Shown: positions 1 through 13,077, numbered from the stretch's first letter. The stretch is 64,000 nucleotides of DNA from Bacteroidia bacterium (GCA_026391215.1 JAPLDX010000060.1:1-64000), one strand, 5' to 3'. Numbers and translations are program-made. Notes: generated by a model not told the origin, from the letters alone.

Positions 1-12
1 TATATGACGCAG

Positions 13-218
13 TCATTCCTGAATATGCCTGGGAAGGCGCAGCGGAATGGGGAACCTCCTCATTTTAAACCAATTATTATGACGGTATATTGAACAGATC
101 TTTGGACACTCATGATAAGGGAGGAATGAGGAATCTCCCCGTTGTGCATAAATCATTTTCTTTAAATAATCCTGTCATTAAGAATGCCACCGACGCAGAA
201 GTAGGATAGGGAACCTCC
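13..218. repeat. Degenerate copies of a dispersed intergenic repeat
   Basis: Two degenerate same-orientation copies of a ~45 bp unit lie at 13-59 and 175-218. Each starts TCATT, has a GA(A)TG/CGACG-like middle and ends GGGAACCTCC. A partial third copy at 121-138 ends GAGGAATCTCC. The same unit forms the right arm of the palindromic element at 3189-3343. The last copy stops 8 bp from the M16 gene stop codon. No gene is visible in 1-226. Confidence 0.55.
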
Positions 219-226
219 GGCGCTAC

Positions 227-3046
227 TTATTTGCTTAACAACACGGGTTTCCCGAATCCTATCTTTTCAAGAGGCTTCATCTGGGTTGCAGCATCACCGA
301 CTACAATATAATACATCTTATCAGGCACAATGTACTTTTGAGTAATTGCCTTATGCTCTTCAATAGTCATGTTCCTGATTATGTTCTCCTCTTTCTTGAT
401 ATAATCGGGGCTGAATCCGTATTTGGTCATTGTGGAGAGCATTCCAAGACGATCGCCGTTAGTCTCAAAACGAGTTGCATTTGACCTGATCATACAGTTC
501 TTTATGAACTGGAGATCCTCCGCTGAAACACCTTCCCGGTATTTCTCCATCTCTTCCTTAAAAATCTTTATGGATTCAAATGTTGCGTCTGATCTTACAG
601 CTGAACCTGTGTTGAACGGGGCAATGGTTTTCAGTTCATTGAAGTAGCTTGAAGCGCCGTAGGTGAATCCTTTTTCTTCACGAAGTATCTGGTTTAAGAT
701 GCTTGTGAAAGCTCCGCCAAGCCGGTAGTTGATGAATTCAGCTTTTATATAATCAGGATTATCCCGCTTTATTGCAGGATATCCGATCTGGATCACCGAT
801 TGTCTTGAGCCTGGAATATCGACAAAATATATTACAGACTTTTCCGGTACAACTGGTTCAGGATACTTGTTCATTGTGACCTCTTTGGTCTTCCATTCCA
901 GTTCAAAAGGTTTAAGTGCGGCAAGCGCCTCTTCCTGTGAAACATTTCCTACGACAAGTATCCTTGCAAGAGAGGGTGAAAGGTTTTTATTATAATATGA
1001 TTTCAGATCCTCCAGAGTGATCTTGTCAACAGATTCTTTTGTCCCTCGTGAGTTATAACCGAAGATGTGGTCCTTTCCATATAGCAATTTATAGAATACT
1101 TGCCTGGCCACAGCTCTTGGCTGGGCTTCATCCTGGATAATGCTGTTCTTTGCACTTGTAAGCGCAATGTTGAATTCTGTTGAATCCCACCTCGGTTCGA
1201 GCAGTATCTCTTCCATCAGGGCGACCGTTTTCCCAAAATTCCTTGACAACATGCTGACATTCAAAGACATATCTTCGCGGGAAGCCCATGCGTTAATACT
1301 AGATCCAAGAAGCTTAATTTCTTCTTCAAGATCCTCAGGAGTTTTATTTTTTGTTCCCTGGGTAAGTACGTTGGCCGTTAAGGCAGCAACTCCGGGCAGG
1401 GTGATGTTGTCCTGGAGTATACCGCCATCAATTACAAGGCTCATATCAACTAGCGGTAATTCTTTGTTCTGAATTCCATATACTTTAATTCCATTTGAAA
1501 GCTCTGCTTTCCATACTTCAGGAACATTGACCGCAGGCTCTTCTCCAACACCGGGTTCAGCTGTGCGATCGATCAATGAAGTAGTCTTTACTATCTGATC
1601 ATCGCTTTTTTCTTCTATCTCTACCTGTGAGGCTTCACTAATATTCTCCTCCTTCACACCTGCAGGGACCGAATTATCGGCAACCATCTCAAGCTGTCCC
1701 TTAGGGACAAAACTGGTCACAATATGCGGTTTGTCTTTGATATACTGATTATAAACCCGCATGACATCATCAAGCGTCACTGCTTTGATGTTCTCAATAT
1801 CCTTTTCAATGAATCCCGGATCATTGAGGAAAGTATTGTAGAATGCAAGCTGTAATCCTTTATAGAACACGCTGTTGATCCTGTTATAGAAATTCACTTC
1901 ACTGAGAGCCTTGACTCTCTCCACATCCTTTTCTGTGATACCTTCTTTCTCAAAACGGGCGAAAGCTTCAAATACTGCATCTTCAATTTCCTTAAGTGCT
2001 TTGCCTTCATTGGCCCGGATGGTGATTGTAAATTCACCCGTAAGCTCGGAGGAGGAATTATATGCATAAGCACTTGAAGTAAGCTGCTTTTCCTTTATCA
2101 GCACTTTATACAAAGGTGCTTTTTTGCCGTCGGCAAGTATCCGGCCAAGGAAATCGAGGGCATAGGCATCCTTGCTATATGCTTCCGGAACCGGCCATAC
2201 CATATTTATCTCCGGCACATTGGCGAAATTATCTTCATGATAAAGCTTCTTTGTTTCTGCAAGTGTTACAGGCATGGTGGTGCGGGGAGCAACCTCTCCG
2301 TGTGACTTTATCTCTCCAAAGTATTTATCAATCAGTAATTTAACCGAATCCGGATTGAAATCTCCTGCAAGCACAAGGGTTGCATTGTTTGGCCCGTAGA
2401 AATTTCCGTAATATGTTCTGACATCATCAAGACTGGCATTCTTGAGGTCTTCCATCTCCCCGATGACATCCCATCTGTAGGGATGGCCTTCCGGGTAGAG
2501 ATTTTTGCAGATAACATCCGTGGTAAAACCATATGGGGTATTGTCAAAGCCCTGTCTTTTCTCATTCTGAACAACGTTCTGCTGAATGGCAAGAAGGCGC
2601 GGAGTCACTGAATTGATGAAAAATCCCATCCTGTCAGATTCCAGCCAGAGCACTTTTTCGAGGGCATTTTTCGGGAACATCTCAAAATAGGTTGTTACAT
2701 CGCGGCTGGTAAATCCGTTATTTGATCCGCCCACTCCTTCAATAATAAGGTCAAATACACCAGGTGCTACATTTTCGGAACCGCCGAAAAGAAGATGCTC
2801 AAAAAGATGTGCGAAGCCTGTCTTCCCGGGGATCTCGCGGCTTGAACCTACATGGTACATTATGGCATAAGATACCATAGGATCGGAATGATCGGTATGA
2901 AGGATAACCTGCAAACCGTTTGGCATTACATACTTTTCGTATTCGATCTGAAGCTTATCAGCTATTGGAGCCTTCTTACATGAGATTATCGCCAGCAGAA
3001 GAAGTGCCGTAAGAATCAGGTTGTTTATCGCGAAGAACTTTTTCAT
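227..3046 (-). CDS. M16 family zinc metalloprotease, lipoprotein
   Basis: A 939-residue pitrilysin/insulysin-family peptidase made of two fused M16 halves, expected to degrade peptides at the periplasmic face of a membrane. The inverted zinc motif HxxEH is at H80-E83-H84 and the distal ligand is E162 in the NEKRQ context, matching the family's HxxEHx(~77)E spacing. The second half (about residue 520 onward) lacks an HxxEH, as is normal for the non-catalytic half. A lipoprotein signal peptide ends at Cys23 (IISC). I start at the ATG that opens this signal peptide; upstream in-frame ATGs (3052, 3121) only add residues before it. The gene stands alone between repeat-containing spacers. Substrate is unknown. 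Confidence 0.93.
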   Translation of the reverse strand: MKKFFAINNLILTALLLLAIISCKKAPIADKLQIEYEKYVMPNGLQVILHTDHSDPMVSYAIMYHVGSSREIPGKTGFAHLFEHLLFGGSENVAPGVFDLIIEGVGGSNNGFTSRDVTTYFEMFPKNALEKVLWLESDRMGFFINSVTPRLLAIQQNVVQNEKRQGFDNTPYGFTTDVICKNLYPEGHPYRWDVIGEMEDLKNASLDDVRTYYGNFYGPNNATLVLAGDFNPDSVKLLIDKYFGEIKSHGEVAPRTTMPVTLAETKKLYHEDNFANVPEINMVWPVPEAYSKDAYALDFLGRILADGKKAPLYKVLIKEKQLTSSAYAYNSSSELTGEFTITIRANEGKALKEIEDAVFEAFARFEKEGITEKDVERVKALSEVNFYNRINSVFYKGLQLAFYNTFLNDPGFIEKDIENIKAVTLDDVMRVYNQYIKDKPHIVTSFVPKGQLEMVADNSVPAGVKEENISEASQVEIEEKSDDQIVKTTSLIDRTAEPGVGEEPAVNVPEVWKAELSNGIKVYGIQNKELPLVDMSLVIDGGILQDNITLPGVAALTANVLTQGTKNKTPEDLEEEIKLLGSSINAWASREDMSLNVSMLSRNFGKTVALMEEILLEPRWDSTEFNIALTSAKNSIIQDEAQPRAVARQVFYKLLYGKDHIFGYNSRGTKESVDKITLEDLKSYYNKNLSPSLARILVVGNVSQEEALAALKPFELEWKTKEVTMNKYPEPVVPEKSVIYFVDIPGSRQSVIQIGYPAIKRDNPDYIKAEFINYRLGGAFTSILNQILREEKGFTYGASSYFNELKTIAPFNTGSAVRSDATFESIKIFKEEMEKYREGVSAEDLQFIKNCMIRSNATRFETNGDRLGMLSTMTKYGFSPDYIKKEENIIRNMTIEEHKAITQKYIVPDKMYYIVVGDAATQMKPLEKIGFGKPVLLSK

Positions 3047-3188
3047 TTGCATAGATTTAAGGTTGGCTTTTATCTTTAAATAATGAAATGCTAAATTATG
3101 AAATAATATGATACTCACCAATCCCCTTGAAGAGGGGCACTATTCTTTATACACAAGTATTTAAATAATATTATAGTATTGATATTCA

Positions 3189-3343
3189 GGAGATTCCTCA
3201 CTTCGTTCGGAATGACAAGGCGAATAAGGGAGGTATGGGAGGAGCGGCAATTGCTGAGGCAAATCGCCGCTCCTCCTCCCCCCCAAAAAAGAATTCTGTC
3301 ATTCCGAATGGAGCCGACGAAGGAGGCGTAATGAGGAATCTCC
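3189..3343. repeat. Palindromic intergenic repeat element
   Basis: This fills most of the gene-free stretch 3047-3447. The left arm (3189-3217) begins GGAGATTCCTCA and ends GGAATGACA. The right arm (3297-3343) is its inverted counterpart, TGTCATTCCGAA to GAGGAATCTCC, with about 18 extra bases. Nested inside is a second inverted repeat, GGAGGAGCGGC (about 3240-3250) against GCCGCTCCTCC (about 3266-3276). Elements with these termini are common between genes in Bacteroidota. It has no coding capacity and looks like a MITE or REP-like element. Confidence 0.7.
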
Positions 3344-3432
3344 TTCTTCTGATAAGAGTATTAATAATGATGTGTATAAAACGTTACAGGATGGTGATTA
3401 TTATGAAGCTTTTTATTACTTTTCAATTCTAA

Positions 3433-7063
<3,631 letters not shown>

Positions 7064-7121
7064 AATACCAGGCATCATGTTTTCCTATCCATATTATAAA
7101 AGTATCCACTGAAAAGCGTCA

Positions 7122-7151
7122 TCCGTTAATCAGAAACTGCAATCCGTAAAA
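7122..7151 (+). promoter_or_regulatory. Candidate LytTR binding site (9-bp direct repeats)
   Basis: Direct repeats TCCGTTAAT (7122-7130) and TCCGTAAAA (7143-7151) are separated by 12 bp, a 21-bp phase. LytTR proteins such as AgrA bind 9-bp direct repeats with a 12-13 bp spacer and a GTTNA-like core. The site lies about 90 bp upstream of a sensor kinase/LytTR operon, which suggests autoregulation. This is an inference from sequence only. Confidence 0.45.
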
Positions 7152-7239
7152 CGGGATGTGCATTTGTTTAACGAAAAGTGTAAATTAATGCAATAAAAAC
7201 TGACCTGATCGAGTGTTTTTAGTAAAAATGGGAATTGAT

Positions 7240-9183
7240 ATGAAAGCTTTTAGATTCACACTGATTTTAAGCCTGATGCTGAATTTCTGTCTGACGGCCG
7301 GAAATGCCCAGTCCGTATATTCAACAATAAGGATGAAGCTCCCTTCCATTTCACAGGCTGATACTTCAAGGGTCAAATCCCTTGCCCGGGCAGGAATTAA
7401 ATACATTTCTTCAAAATCTCCAAAGCTGAAAGAAACCAAGGCATGTATTGACACTGCACTATATATCTGTGAGAAGGAAGATATTGAGATACCTGCCATC
7501 CTTCATCTTCTTATGGCTGAATACAATATGTTAACTGGTGATTATCTGAATGCTTCGGGAGAGGCAACACTTGCCATGGAAAAGGCTGAAAAGAACGGAG
7601 AGAATGAGATACTTGTCAGAACCCTCTTCTTTCTCGGGGGATATTATTCAAGAACAGGATTTTTTAAAGAGAGTGTGGCAAATTATTCCGAAGGTATTGC
7701 CCTGGCAAAGGAAAAAGGACTTAAAGGGATTACTCAGAAAGGGTATTCAGCACTGGCAGCTGTTTATAATGACATAAATGACCTGAAAGCAAATGAGGAA
7801 ACCCTGTGGAACCTGATCGAACAATCGAAAGAAGAGAAGGATTCCGCGCACCTGGCGATAGGATTATATCTTCTGGGATCTCTGAAAGTGGAAAGGAGCC
7901 GGGATTTCAAGATGGCTGATTCACTGCTGAAAGAATCCTATACACTTTCCTCAGCAATAAAGGATACAGCTATTTTGGCCCGATCCCTGGCAAACATCGG
8001 ATACAATTACTATCTCGAAAGAGAATTTTCTTTAGGTATCGAGACCTATAAGAAATGTCTGAAATACGCCATTGCCGCAGGTGATGCTTCACTAATTGCA
8101 AATATTTACGGGAACATGGGCACTATTTATCGTGATATGGGTGACAGGGAGAAGTCGGTCAAGTTTTATACAAAGGCTATTGAATATGCAACAAAGATAA
8201 ACGATTGGTATAACCTTTACTGGATATACCAGGATATGAGCAAAATGTATCTTATAGCAAAAGATACAGCAAATGCTTTCAAGAATTACATTCTTTTCAA
8301 GAAGTACAGCGATTCGACTATTATAAAGAACAGGAACCGGTGGGTCTCGGAATCAAGTATAAAGTATAAGGTTGATACGCAGCAGAAGGAGGTTCAGTTG
8401 TTATCGCTTAAGCTGAAAAATCAAAGAACCCTCAGCTTAGCTTTTGGGATACTGGTGCCCCTTGCGCTGGCGATTGGATTATTATTATGGAGAGGTACCA
8501 AGCTCAAAAATAAACGGCGGATAAGCGAGATGAACCGTCAGATATCAGAGATCCAGCAGGCTAACCTGAGACAGCAGATGAACCCACATTTCATATTCAA
8601 TACTCTAAATTCAATACAATATTATATGTACCAGCACGATAAGCTGGCAACAAACAACTACCTCACCAAGTTTTCGAACCTGATGCGTAAGGTGCTCGAA
8701 AACTCACAGCATACATATATTCCTCTCACTGACGAACTTAACGCCCTGACTCTCTACCTGGAGCTTGAAAGCATAAGGTTTAAGGATAAATTCGATTACG
8801 AGATCATAGTTGATGAAGAGATAGACCCTCTGATGTACAAGGTGCCGACGATGCTAATCCAGCCTTATGTGGAAAATTCAATTTGCCACGGATTGATGCC
8901 TATGGAGACCAAGGGAAAAGTCAAAATTGACATTAAGCTTGTAAATGATTATCTTACATGCACAATTGAAGACAATGGGGTCGGGCGTGACGCAGCGCGC
9001 GAGAGGAAAACGGAAAAGGAGGGCAACCATAACTCCCTTGGGACAAGGATTGCATCTTCAAGGCTTGAGCTCGTCAACGCGCTTTACGGATCATGTCTGA
9101 AAACAACTTATACCGACCTGAAGGATCCTGATGGAAGACCTGCAGGTACCAGGGTGGAAATGCAAATTCCGGTAATAACATGA
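7240..9183 (+). CDS. LytS-type sensor histidine kinase with TPR sensor region
   Basis: A 647-residue membrane kinase. An N-terminal signal peptide (ends GNAQS) is followed by a periplasmic array of TPR repeats (about residues 60-370). One transmembrane helix lies near 398-418. A short linker then leads to a His_kinase (LytS/YehU type) domain with the phospho-acceptor in MNPHFIFNTLN (H450). The HATPase_c fold follows, with the N-box in PYVENSICHG and a DNGVGR G-box. I chose the ATG at 7240 because it opens the signal peptide directly; upstream ATGs at 7213 and 7228 are in frame. The stop overlaps the next gene by 4 bases (ATGA), so it is translationally coupled to its response regulator. The signal sensed is unknown; the TPR region suggests protein or peptide binding. 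Confidence 0.9.
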   Translation: MKAFRFTLILSLMLNFCLTAGNAQSVYSTIRMKLPSISQADTSRVKSLARAGIKYISSKSPKLKETKACIDTALYICEKEDIEIPAILHLLMAEYNMLTGDYLNASGEATLAMEKAEKNGENEILVRTLFFLGGYYSRTGFFKESVANYSEGIALAKEKGLKGITQKGYSALAAVYNDINDLKANEETLWNLIEQSKEEKDSAHLAIGLYLLGSLKVERSRDFKMADSLLKESYTLSSAIKDTAILARSLANIGYNYYLEREFSLGIETYKKCLKYAIAAGDASLIANIYGNMGTIYRDMGDREKSVKFYTKAIEYATKINDWYNLYWIYQDMSKMYLIAKDTANAFKNYILFKKYSDSTIIKNRNRWVSESSIKYKVDTQQKEVQLLSLKLKNQRTLSLAFGILVPLALAIGLLLWRGTKLKNKRRISEMNRQISEIQQANLRQQMNPHFIFNTLNSIQYYMYQHDKLATNNYLTKFSNLMRKVLENSQHTYIPLTDELNALTLYLELESIRFKDKFDYEIIVDEEIDPLMYKVPTMLIQPYVENSICHGLMPMETKGKVKIDIKLVNDYLTCTIEDNGVGRDAARERKTEKEGNHNSLGTRIASSRLELVNALYGSCLKTTYTDLKDPDGRPAGTRVEMQIPVIT

Positions 9184-9944
9184 ACAAGAAATTAAAAACT
9201 GTCATAATAGATGACGAGAATGATGCGGTAGACTTCATTTTCTCCATAATCGGGGAATATTGTCCCGGTCTGGAAGTATGCGGTAAAGCATATGACGTTA
9301 AGGAAGGTGTACAGGTTATTAAGGATCTGAAGCCCGACCTGGTTTTCCTCGATGTTGAGATGCCGCATGGGACAGGATTTGATCTCCTGACCTATTTCCC
9401 TGATAAGGAATTCGATGTCGTATTTATAACGGCATTCAATCATTATGCTATCAAGGCGATCAAGTTCAGCGCTGTGGATTACATACTTAAGCCGATAAAT
9501 ATCAATGAGTTCATCGAGGCGGTGAATAAGGTGATGCAAAAACGGGCCGACAGTATGTTCAGGGGAAATGAGAATATAAAGGCGCTTCTTGAGAACCTTA
9601 AAACGGGGATTCCTTCCCGTCTTGCCATTCCAACTTCCGATGGCATGGAATATCTTAATCCCAAGGACATTATCCGTATAGAGGCAGACCGGAGCTATTC
9701 ATGGTTCTTTATTACCGGCAACCGGAAGATACTTGTATCAAAAAACCTCAAGGAGTTCCAGGACCTGCTCAGCGACCGTCACTTTTTCAGACCGCATAAT
9801 TCATACCTCATCAACCTTAAATACGTAAAGAAATATGTCCGCAAGGAGGGAGGATACATTGAAATGCAGGATGGCTCTGAGATCCCTATCTCAAGAAACA
9901 GGAAGGATCTGTTCCTGGTTCATATGTCAAGATTCAAGGGTTGA
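9180..9944 (+). CDS. LytTR family response regulator
   Basis: A 254-residue transcription regulator and cognate partner of the kinase it overlaps. The receiver domain (about 1-125) has the acidic pair D11/D12, phospho-acceptor D58 in FLDVEMP and the conserved Lys in YILKPI. The C-terminal LytTR DNA-binding domain (about 150-254) includes the IIRIEADRSYSWF segment and the RPHNSYLINL motif typical of the family. A strong terminator follows at 9987. Likely DNA targets are the paired 9-bp repeats at 7122-7151 and 10681-10710. Confidence 0.93.
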   Translation: MNKKLKTVIIDDENDAVDFIFSIIGEYCPGLEVCGKAYDVKEGVQVIKDLKPDLVFLDVEMPHGTGFDLLTYFPDKEFDVVFITAFNHYAIKAIKFSAVDYILKPININEFIEAVNKVMQKRADSMFRGNENIKALLENLKTGIPSRLAIPTSDGMEYLNPKDIIRIEADRSYSWFFITGNRKILVSKNLKEFQDLLSDRHFFRPHNSYLINLKYVKKYVRKEGGYIEMQDGSEIPISRNRKDLFLVHMSRFKG

Positions 9945-9986
9945 GTTATCAAAATGCCTTTGGCCGGGGGACCGGGGCAAAACAAG

Positions 9987-10013
9987 AAGGGGCTTTCTGA
10001 CTGAAGGCCCCTT
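9987..10013 (+). terminator. Rho-independent terminator of the LytS/LytTR operon
   Basis: An 11-bp stem with one G-T pair (AAGGGGCTTTC / GAAGGCCCCTT) and a 5-base loop, followed by TTTT. It lies 43 bp after the response regulator stop and separates it from the convergent gene at 10068. Confidence 0.85.
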
Positions 10014-10067
10014 TTCGCGTTAATTATACTAAAACTAAAACCGAGGGAAGAGCGTGAAGAATGCTCT

Positions 10068-10556
10068 TCATTTTACTGCCAGAACTTCTTCAGTGTTTTT
10101 GAAGAGGAAAGGAAAATAGGCAGCAATAAGTTTTGTGTTTTCAAGATCGTTGCTGGCGACACCGCTTGAAAGCACTTTCTGGTGGTAATACGCGTAGTTG
10201 TCAAGGTCGTCATTGGAAGTTTGGAATCCTTCCTTTTCAAGCTTTTTGTCAAGCCTTTCCACACCAAAATAATGACCGTTGCAGACATACTGTACCGACA
10301 GCTGATTGGTCAGCACATAGTACTTCTTGCAATTGAGCGTTTTTTCAACTGCAATGGTGGTCTTCAAACCGGTATTCTCATAAGTGATGGTGAACGCCTT
10401 GAGCTCTTTCCCGTTGATCATCACGGGATTGTCGATTGACTCGATTTTGTAATCTCCCAGAACTGAATGTGTTTTCCCTTCTGCAACAACTTTTGTTGCA
10501 AAAGAAGCAGTACAGAATGCGATGACGAGTACTGCTGCTGTGATTAATCTTTTCAT
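10068..10556 (-). CDS. Secreted hypothetical protein
   Basis: A 162-residue protein with a Sec signal peptide (cleavage near SFATKV) and no recognised domain. The mature part is charged, with alternating beta-like segments in the first half and a Lys/Asp-rich helix-prone stretch near the C-terminus. Two cysteines (NCKKYY and VCNGHY) could form a disulfide. It is convergent with the LytS/LytTR operon. About 125-155 bp upstream of its start are direct repeats matching those in front of that operon, so it may be a target of the regulator. Function unknown. Confidence 0.75.
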   Translation of the reverse strand: MKRLITAAVLVIAFCTASFATKVVAEGKTHSVLGDYKIESIDNPVMINGKELKAFTITYENTGLKTTIAVEKTLNCKKYYVLTNQLSVQYVCNGHYFGVERLDKKLEKEGFQTSNDDLDNYAYYHQKVLSSGVASNDLENTKLIAAYFPFLFKNTEEVLAVK

Positions 10557-10680
10557 GGCTTAATAAATAATTAATTAGTACTTTAGAATTCTTTTTACTG
10601 TCCTTGTATTGATTTTTATCTTCATAATCATATCATTACGAGATCTAAATTATACAATGCATTCATACATAAAAGTGCTG

Positions 10681-10710
10681 GTTTCCGGAATGTGATTCCC
10701 GGTTAACGGA
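10681..10710 (-). promoter_or_regulatory. Second candidate LytTR binding site
   Basis: Read on the minus strand, TCCGTTAAC (10710-10702) and TCCGGAAAC (10689-10681) are direct repeats with a 12-bp spacer. Core, repeat length and spacing match the pair at 7122-7151, and both sites also share CTGCAATCCGT around one repeat. The orientation points toward the secreted protein gene starting at 10556. Confidence 0.45.
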
Positions 10711-10754
10711 TTGCAGAAAACAGCGTTCAGGAAGGAGAAAGGAATGATTTTTCC

Positions 10755-11783
10755 CTACAGACTGATAAGATAAATGTCAAAATAATCCCTTATATATGCA
10801 ATGCGGGTATCGTCAGGGGAGAATGTGACGGTGCCTTCATAAACGTAATCTCTTTCCAGGTCGATTATTGTTTTGGCAGAAGTATCTGTATTTATTATGT
10901 GAAGGAAATAATGAGAGCCAACAATCCCGGAAGCCAGGGCTGGTTCTTCCGCAACAACATAGGCCAGCATTTTACCCGAGGGTGACAGTACATAGGAATG
11001 ACCATAATCAAGAGTTTCAGAGAGATTAAGCTTTACTCCGGTTTTTATATTCAGGATATCAATACCTGAATATGAGCCACGGAAACCATATACTTCATTG
11101 TCAATCCAGAAGAATCTGAAAAGGTCATAATAATAGTTAGTTACCGGCAAGGATGTCAGCTGGCCTGTCCCGGTATCATATATTGAAAAAAAATTGTTAG
11201 AAGAGCCTTCATCAAATGAGCGGAGAAGCATCTGGCTTCCGTCGGGCGAAATGGCGGCTGGCATATAGAGGCTCTCACCATTAATTGCCGTTTCTGTGCC
11301 AGTTTCAAGGTCATAAAGAATTGTCTTGTAGGTAAAGGTCGTATCTGTCGTGAATGTTCTCGTGAAGGCAATATATTTTCTTGAAAATACAGGTGTCTGC
11401 ATTGAATCAATGATCAGCTGAGGAGCTGAACCTGAGACATTCACTGAATAGAGTTTAACATTATTGTATTCAGCATCATTGAAATAGAAGATCTTACTGT
11501 CTTTCTGGAATATACTGTTGCCGTAGTTCGTTGCTATGTCAGCAATCTTCCTCGAGTTCTTTGTATTGATGTCAATGACGTAGAGAGGCTTGTTGTAGTA
11601 GCCGGTTTCAACAGTATAGAAAACCTCATCAGATGATTCAGACCAGAATAAGGAACCCATCTGGTCATCTGACGAATACAATAATCTCCCATAATCCTCT
11701 TCCTTTTCACATGAGGTAAGGGAAAGCAACAGAGTTATTATTACAAATCCGGCTTTTCTTTTTAATATTGATAAATGCTTCAT
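10755..11783 (-). CDS. Beta-propeller (TolB/WD40-like) lipoprotein
   Basis: A 342-residue lipoprotein with a lipobox ending at Cys in SLTSCEKEE. The mature chain is a run of about six blades resembling TolB/PD40 repeats, with phrases such as MGSLFWSESSDEVFYTV, ISPDGSQMLLRS, LSPSGKMLAYV and FSPDDTRIAYI. It probably sits on the inner face of the outer membrane or at the surface as a binding or scaffold protein. It is divergent from the RCC1 lipoprotein gene at 11949 across a 165-bp spacer. No catalytic motif is seen. Confidence 0.8.
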   Translation of the reverse strand: MKHLSILKRKAGFVIITLLLSLTSCEKEEDYGRLLYSSDDQMGSLFWSESSDEVFYTVETGYYNKPLYVIDINTKNSRKIADIATNYGNSIFQKDSKIFYFNDAEYNNVKLYSVNVSGSAPQLIIDSMQTPVFSRKYIAFTRTFTTDTTFTYKTILYDLETGTETAINGESLYMPAAISPDGSQMLLRSFDEGSSNNFFSIYDTGTGQLTSLPVTNYYYDLFRFFWIDNEVYGFRGSYSGIDILNIKTGVKLNLSETLDYGHSYVLSPSGKMLAYVVAEEPALASGIVGSHYFLHIINTDTSAKTIIDLERDYVYEGTVTFSPDDTRIAYIRDYFDIYLISL

Positions 11784-11883
11784 AGAGGCGGCATTTAATT
11801 ATAAGCAAGTTACGAATCAAAATAATAAAAATCAATTTTCCCTTTTCATATAAGCTATCGATTATAATTTTAAATTAATTTTA

Positions 11884-11914
11884 CCCGTTTTACAGAACCG
11901 GCATATCCGGTTAC
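11884..11914 (+). promoter_or_regulatory. Weak candidate LytTR-like repeat pair
   Basis: CCCGTTTTA (11884-11892) and TCCGGTTAC (11906-11914) resemble the two stronger pairs but have a 13-bp spacer. They lie 35-65 bp upstream of the RCC1 lipoprotein ATG. Match quality is low. Confidence 0.2.
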
Positions 11915-11948
11915 TTTTAAGTATATTGCAAATCTTATTTTAAAGGTC

Positions 11949-13067
11949 ATGAAAAATAAAGGCAGAATAAGTATTTGTTCATTGGTTACAGCAGGATTAG
12001 CTTTATTACTGACGTGCAGTTGTGAGAAAACCAAGGATCCCACTATCACAGGCATTGCGGCAGGATACGGTCATTCACTGTTGTTGAAATCAGACGGCTC
12101 GTTATGGGGATGGGGTTATAATAACTCTTACCAGATGGGCGACGGCACATTAGACAACAGGAGCACCCCGATGCAGCTGGGGACAGGTTATAGAAATTTT
12201 TCTGCGGGAGGAGGCCATACACTTGCTTTAAAAACCGATGGTACGCTCTGGGCATGGGGAGCCAATGTTGACGGTCAGGTGGGCGACGGAACATACGAAA
12301 ACAAAAGTACACCCATACAGATAGGGACAGGTTTTGAAAAGTTCACTGCAGGTTTTGGTTATTCGCTGGCTCTCAAATCAGACGGCTCACTTTATGTCTG
12401 GGGAGACAATAATTTCTACCAGCTGGGCGATGGCACCAGGATTGACAGGACAACACCGGTGAAAACAGGCACGGACTATGCTGCAGTTTCAGCCGGAGGT
12501 GCTAACTCCGTGGCACTGAAGAATGACTACACATTATGGACATGGGGATGGAATGGTGTAGGAACTCTCGATGATGACATAGAAGATGAAAACACAACAC
12601 CGGTACAGATCGGCGAAGGGTATGTAGCTATAGCTGCAGGGTATAATCACTACCTCGCGCTGAAGCAGGACGGCACTCTCTGGGCATGGGGATATAATGA
12701 CTATGGCCAGGTGGGAGACGGAACATTCTTTGACAGGGCGACACCTGTACAGATAGGCTATGGCTTTATGGCTATCTCTGCAGGCTGGGCGCACTCAATG
12801 GCTCTGAGATCTGACGGAACTCTCTGGACCTGGGGATGGAATGCCAGCGGCCAGCTGGGTGATGGTACTGTTGCTGATAAAATGACTCCGGCAATGATTG
12901 GCACGGGCTATAAAATAATAGCAGCAGGCGGCTCTCATTCCATGGCTGTGAAAAACAACGGCACGCTCTGGACATGGGGAGAGAACCAGGGAGGCCAGCT
13001 TGGCAACGGCAACACATCGGATGTATACTCACCCGCACAGATAGATATCACTCCGGATATCGAATAA
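11949..13067 (+). CDS. RCC1-repeat lipoprotein
   Basis: A 372-residue lipoprotein (lipobox ends at Cys in LTCSCEKTK) composed almost entirely of seven ~48-residue RCC1/BLIP-II-type repeats. Each has the pattern AAGxxHSLALKxDGTLWxWGxNxxGQLGDGT followed by a TPVQIG-like turn. Seven repeats are enough to close one beta-propeller. The family supports protein-protein or ligand binding; no enzymatic residues are evident. The stop is only 10 bp from the ATG of a DAACS transporter, so the two are probably co-transcribed. A similar protein lies at 18371-19645 with no close nucleotide identity. Confidence 0.88.
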   Translation: MKNKGRISICSLVTAGLALLLTCSCEKTKDPTITGIAAGYGHSLLLKSDGSLWGWGYNNSYQMGDGTLDNRSTPMQLGTGYRNFSAGGGHTLALKTDGTLWAWGANVDGQVGDGTYENKSTPIQIGTGFEKFTAGFGYSLALKSDGSLYVWGDNNFYQLGDGTRIDRTTPVKTGTDYAAVSAGGANSVALKNDYTLWTWGWNGVGTLDDDIEDENTTPVQIGEGYVAIAAGYNHYLALKQDGTLWAWGYNDYGQVGDGTFFDRATPVQIGYGFMAISAGWAHSMALRSDGTLWTWGWNASGQLGDGTVADKMTPAMIGTGYKIIAAGGSHSMAVKNNGTLWTWGENQGGQLGNGNTSDVYSPAQIDITPDIE

Positions 13068-13077
13068 ACTGTATTTC

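Noticed and set aside
13..218. Short coding region before the M16 gene
   Set aside because: Only degenerate repeat units; no frame with start and homology.
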